Below are positions 61,873-64,000 of a DNA stretch of 64,000 nt, one piece after another. Positions within the stretch are counted from its first letter, which is position 1. Each line of letters starts with the position of its first letter. Made by a program: the position numbers and the translations under genes. Below the pieces are notes generated by a model. That model was given only the letters and a program-made list of their open reading frames with translations. It was not told the origin of the DNA and did no database searches. This DNA is from Phycisphaerales bacterium (GTDB lineage: Bacteria > Planctomycetota > Phycisphaerae > Phycisphaerales > SM1A02): the NCBI GenBank assembly GCA_029242715.1, contig JAQWTL010000041.1, forward strand, positions 62,001 through 126,000. The letters are read 5' to 3'.

Positions 61873-62115
61873 CAGCTCATTGACTGAAACCAGTCAAATG
61901 GCACTGGATGCACCAAGAAATTCGCCGGGTAGCCCGATAAGACCGTTTTTCTCTAGTTCAAGGGGATTGCAGGCCAAATGAACACGTATCAGTGTTCAGA
62001 TTAAGTGTGGGCATTGTTCAGGCCTGTGGTAGCTTGAAATGTTCCTTCTTGATGTTCATAAGGGGGTTTGGGGTCAATTTCTGCTTCCTGCTCGGAAGCC
62101 TGGAGTGATTCGTAC
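61873..62115 (+). other. 243 bp gap before the VTC gene: hairpins and inverted repeat
   Basis: Holds a perfect stem TGACTG-AAAC-CAGTCA at 61881-61896, possibly part of the polA terminator although no T run follows it directly, a short CGGG-TAG-CCCG stem near 61925 followed by TTTTT nine bases later, and the perfect inverted repeat at 61979-61998. No gene is seen. Confidence 0.4.
61979..61998. repeat. Inverted repeat TGAACAC-N6-GTGTTCA upstream of the VTC gene
   Basis: A perfect 7-base inverted repeat with a 6-base spacer, about 120 bases before the VTC-domain gene. Size and symmetry fit an operator for a dimeric regulator. No matching family was recognised. Confidence 0.4.
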
Positions 62116-62883
62116 GTGGTGGACAGACTTCAATCAAGCCGATTTGAATTGAAGTACGTGGTCAGTGAAGAGATGGCCTGTGCGATCCGTGAGTCCATTC
62201 GAATCAAACTGGTGCCTGACTCCTTCACCATGGAAGACGGCACTGGATACAACGTCCATTCCCTCTACTTGGATTCCCAAGGGCTTGATCTGTGTAATGC
62301 GACTGTCCAAGGGCAGAAGAATCGTTTCAAGCTTCGTATTCGCTGGTATGACGGCGACGATTGCAGGCCCTACTTCATGGAAATCAAGAGGCGGATCAAT
62401 GAGCAGATCCTGAAACGACGAGCGGCAGTTCAGTTGCAGGGCGTGCGTGAGCTTCTTGGCGGTCACCTCCCCAAGAAGGAGTATTTGCACAATCCATCCA
62501 GTCAGCAGGCTGGACTTGGAGTTCTTGAGGAATTCTGTCGCCTTCGAAACTCACTGCAGGCATCCGGAGCCGTCTACGTCCGTTACAACCGAGAGGCATG
62601 GGTTCCGGATGAAATGGAAACTGCCAGACTGACGTTTGATCGGGCATTGCATGGGTCGGTATTCAATGGTGACTTTGGCGTATCACAGGCTGACTGGTCA
62701 TCCGCTCAGCCCCGCGGCACCATTCTCGAATTGAAATTCACGGACCGCATCCCTGGCTGGATGCGACGACTCGTTCAGGATTTCAATCTGAATCGGGAAT
62801 CGGTTCCCAAGTACGTTTCCTGTGCAGCAGGGATCAACAGTTGCCGTAACCGCTTGATGCTCGCCTATGGGGAGTCTTCCTGA
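62116..62883 (+). CDS. VTC-domain polyphosphate polymerase
   Basis: 255 residues. Seen: the VTC tunnel signatures in order: SRFELKYVV at the first strand, VHSLYLDSQGLDLC, RFKLRIRWYDGDD, PYFMEIKRRINEQILKRRAAV, VYVRYNREAWVPD, ARLTFDRAL and TILELKFTDRIPGWM. The basic and acidic residues that line the tunnel and bind metal in VTC proteins are all present, so it probably makes polyphosphate from ATP. Start uncertain: GTG at 62116 with GGAG 10 bases upstream is preferred over TTG 62068. Overlaps the DUF4956 gene by one base. Confidence 0.82.
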   Translation: MVDRLQSSRFELKYVVSEEMACAIRESIRIKLVPDSFTMEDGTGYNVHSLYLDSQGLDLCNATVQGQKNRFKLRIRWYDGDDCRPYFMEIKRRINEQILKRRAAVQLQGVRELLGGHLPKKEYLHNPSSQQAGLGVLEEFCRLRNSLQASGAVYVRYNREAWVPDEMETARLTFDRALHGSVFNGDFGVSQADWSSAQPRGTILELKFTDRIPGWMRRLVQDFNLNRESVPKYVSCAAGINSCRNRLMLAYGESS

Positions 62884-63575
62884 TGGATGGCATGTTTGGC
62901 TCAATGTTTGAACGCGGCATGGTTTCTGGAACGCCCCTTGAAACTGTCTTGCTGTCACTATTGCTGGCTTTCGCCATCGGTCACGTCATCGGTTGGATTT
63001 ACACCTGGACGCATCATGGTCTGAGTTACTCGCAGTCCTTTACAGCATCGCTGGTCGTGATGCCCGTACTGGTCTGCCTGGTCATGCTGCTGATGTCAGA
63101 CAACCTTGTCGTCGCGTTCGGATTATTGGCAGTGTTTGCAGTTGTACGTTTCCGAAACGTGCTGAAGGATACACGTGACACGACCTTTGTCTTGTGGAGC
63201 ATCGTCGAAGGCATGGCCTGCGGAATCCTCAAGTTCGAACTGGCCATTGTCGGTTCGATTGTTGTCGCACTGGTGATCGCCTATCTCCGGGTGACCGTAT
63301 TCGGCGGTCGTCATCGATTCGATGTCGTGCTTTCATTGCAGTTGACCGGTGACCTGGTAGGTGCCGTATCAAATCACCGAAGTATTCTTCATCGACACAG
63401 TCGCCGTATTCATCTGGCCAGTGAGCGACGGTTGACAGATGAGGGGCTGGATCTTTCTTATCGTTTGCTGCTGCGAGATCCTGAGCGTCGAGAAGAACTC
63501 CTGAACGCGTTGGAGGATGCTGAAGGCGTCCAAAACGTGTCCCTGTACATGCGTGATGATGAGTCGGAGTTCTGA
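62883..63575 (+). CDS. DUF4956 family membrane protein
   Basis: 230 residues with four or five membrane segments over 20-150, including SLLLAFAIGHVIGWIYTWTH, VVMPVLVCLVMLLMSD and GSIVVALVIAYLRVTVFGG, and a soluble C-terminal domain (RRLTDEGLDLSYRLLLRDPE) with a small alpha/beta pattern. VRFRNVLKDTRDTTFVLWSI is the family hallmark. DUF4956 genes usually accompany VTC-domain genes. Function unknown; it may export or sense polyphosphate. The ATG overlaps the VTC stop (TGATG). Confidence 0.82.
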   Translation: MDGMFGSMFERGMVSGTPLETVLLSLLLAFAIGHVIGWIYTWTHHGLSYSQSFTASLVVMPVLVCLVMLLMSDNLVVAFGLLAVFAVVRFRNVLKDTRDTTFVLWSIVEGMACGILKFELAIVGSIVVALVIAYLRVTVFGGRHRFDVVLSLQLTGDLVGAVSNHRSILHRHSRRIHLASERRLTDEGLDLSYRLLLRDPERREELLNALEDAEGVQNVSLYMRDDESEF

Positions 63576-64000
63576 TTTGGGTCAAGAACGACGCATCCCG
63601 ATTCCGCTGAAGCACCGTTGGCGATTGCTGCGATTGCAGTGGCTGCCATTGTGCATGTTCCTGATGGCAAGTACTGGTGTGATCATTCTGATTAATGGTC
63701 AGACTGGAACCCCGTTTGCCACGGGGCAGGTCAATGCTCAGCTCTATTCTGCTACCAGTGGCTCTGAAGGAGTCCTTGTTGAAACCGGTCTTGGCGCTCT
63801 TGAGCCATTTCAGCGTGTTCAGGAAGGGCAGGTCATAGCCAGGTTGGACAACAGGCCCGTTCTGGCAGCATTGGATGTACTCAAGGCGGAATCTGGACGA
63901 CTGCGACTGGAAGTTGCTTCGGCCCGCGCTTCCTGGGAACAGGCCAATAGCCGGCTTCTCGTTGATTCGCAAAGTGAATGGCATCGCCGAATGCTCCAGG
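63559..64000 (+). CDS. HlyD-type membrane fusion protein, truncated by the window edge
   Basis: 147 residues visible. N-terminal membrane segment LCMFLMASTGVIILI, then an efflux adaptor start: the biotinyl/lipoyl-like half AQLYSATSGSEGVLVETGLG and VQEGQVIARLDNRPVLAAL, followed by the beginning of a coiled coil (ESGRLRLEVASARASWEQAN). This is the layout of HlyD/EmrA adaptors. The ATG at 63559 overlaps the DUF4956 stop by 17 bases; a TTG at 63577 is also possible. It may form an export unit with a gene beyond the edge. Confidence 0.72.
   Translation, partial: MSRSSDLGQERRIPIPLKHRWRLLRLQWLPLCMFLMASTGVIILINGQTGTPFATGQVNAQLYSATSGSEGVLVETGLGALEPFQRVQEGQVIARLDNRPVLAALDVLKAESGRLRLEVASARASWEQANSRLLVDSQSEWHRRMLQ

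Noticed and set aside
61920-61955. Possible riboswitch-like sequence after polA
   Set aside because: Short GC stem and nearby T run only; none of the conserved cores of known riboswitches could be matched.
1-64000. CRISPR arrays, tRNA or rRNA genes, transposons, prophage
   Set aside because: None was recognised by eye. A tRNA scan and a repeat search, which I cannot run, would settle small cases.

Overview
The window reads as a densely packed chromosomal segment of a Gram-negative, probably marine planctomycete. The best guess is class Phycisphaerae. That placement is an inference from gene content: a prepilin-type protein with a C-terminal DG motif, a GldA/GldF/GldG-type ABC system with a DUF4340 protein, an alternative GlmU, MreBCD together with Lnt, and frequent GTG/TTG starts. 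No rRNA, tRNA, CRISPR array, transposase or phage gene was recognised, and nearly all genes are housekeeping. Genes are tightly spaced, with many ATGA or TGATG overlaps. The window cuts uvrB at its left end and an HlyD-type adaptor gene at its right end.

Layout. 1-6.5 kb: uvrB and gcvH (minus), then a plus-strand run of a TIM-barrel protein, cmk, plsC, a CPA2 antiporter and a comM/yifB ATPase with a hairpin at its start. 6.5-11.1 kb: putA and a family-4 glycosyltransferase (minus). 11.2-19 kb: prmC, a GAF plus receiver protein (minus), and a four-gene ABC exporter/auxiliary cluster. 19-26.6 kb (minus): ribD, fusA, a divergent RNase HII-like protein, ggt and mnmA. 26.7-31 kb: class I aldolase, a P1B-like ATPase with an unusual CPG motif (minus), and gpsA. 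31-34.2 kb (minus): thioesterase, purN, DUF502, hpf, an EIIA protein and HPr. 34.2-38.6 kb: a methyltransferase, then ispA, dxs and an amidotransferase (minus). 38.7-40.6 kb: an ExbB/TolQ-type channel gene coupled to a TraB/TIKI-type gene. 40.6-47 kb (minus): prepilin, ispG, a TetR regulator, topA and miaA. 47.1-53.9 kb: pgk, a thioredoxin-fold protein, rpe, accD, lnt and a HEAT lipoprotein. 54-61.9 kb: an MreC-like membrane coiled-coil protein, a 66-residue membrane protein, mreB, mreC, mreD, an alternative glmU and polA. 62.1-64 kb: VTC-domain polyphosphate polymerase, DUF4956 membrane protein and the start of an HlyD-like adaptor.

How the genes fit together: isoprenoid synthesis (dxs, ispA, ispG), carbon metabolism (fba, pgk, rpe, gpsA), membrane lipid and lipoprotein synthesis (plsC, accD, lnt, gpsA), cell shape and wall precursor supply (mreBCD, alternative glmU), tRNA and translation functions (mnmA, miaA, prmC, fusA, hpf), and DNA maintenance (uvrB, polA, topA). 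The least conventional parts are the second MreC-like gene in front of mreBCD, the VTC-DUF4956-HlyD set at the right edge, the ExbB-TraB pair, the CPG P-type ATPase and the RNase HII-like protein with an altered substrate motif. I see no clear defence island or large mobile system.
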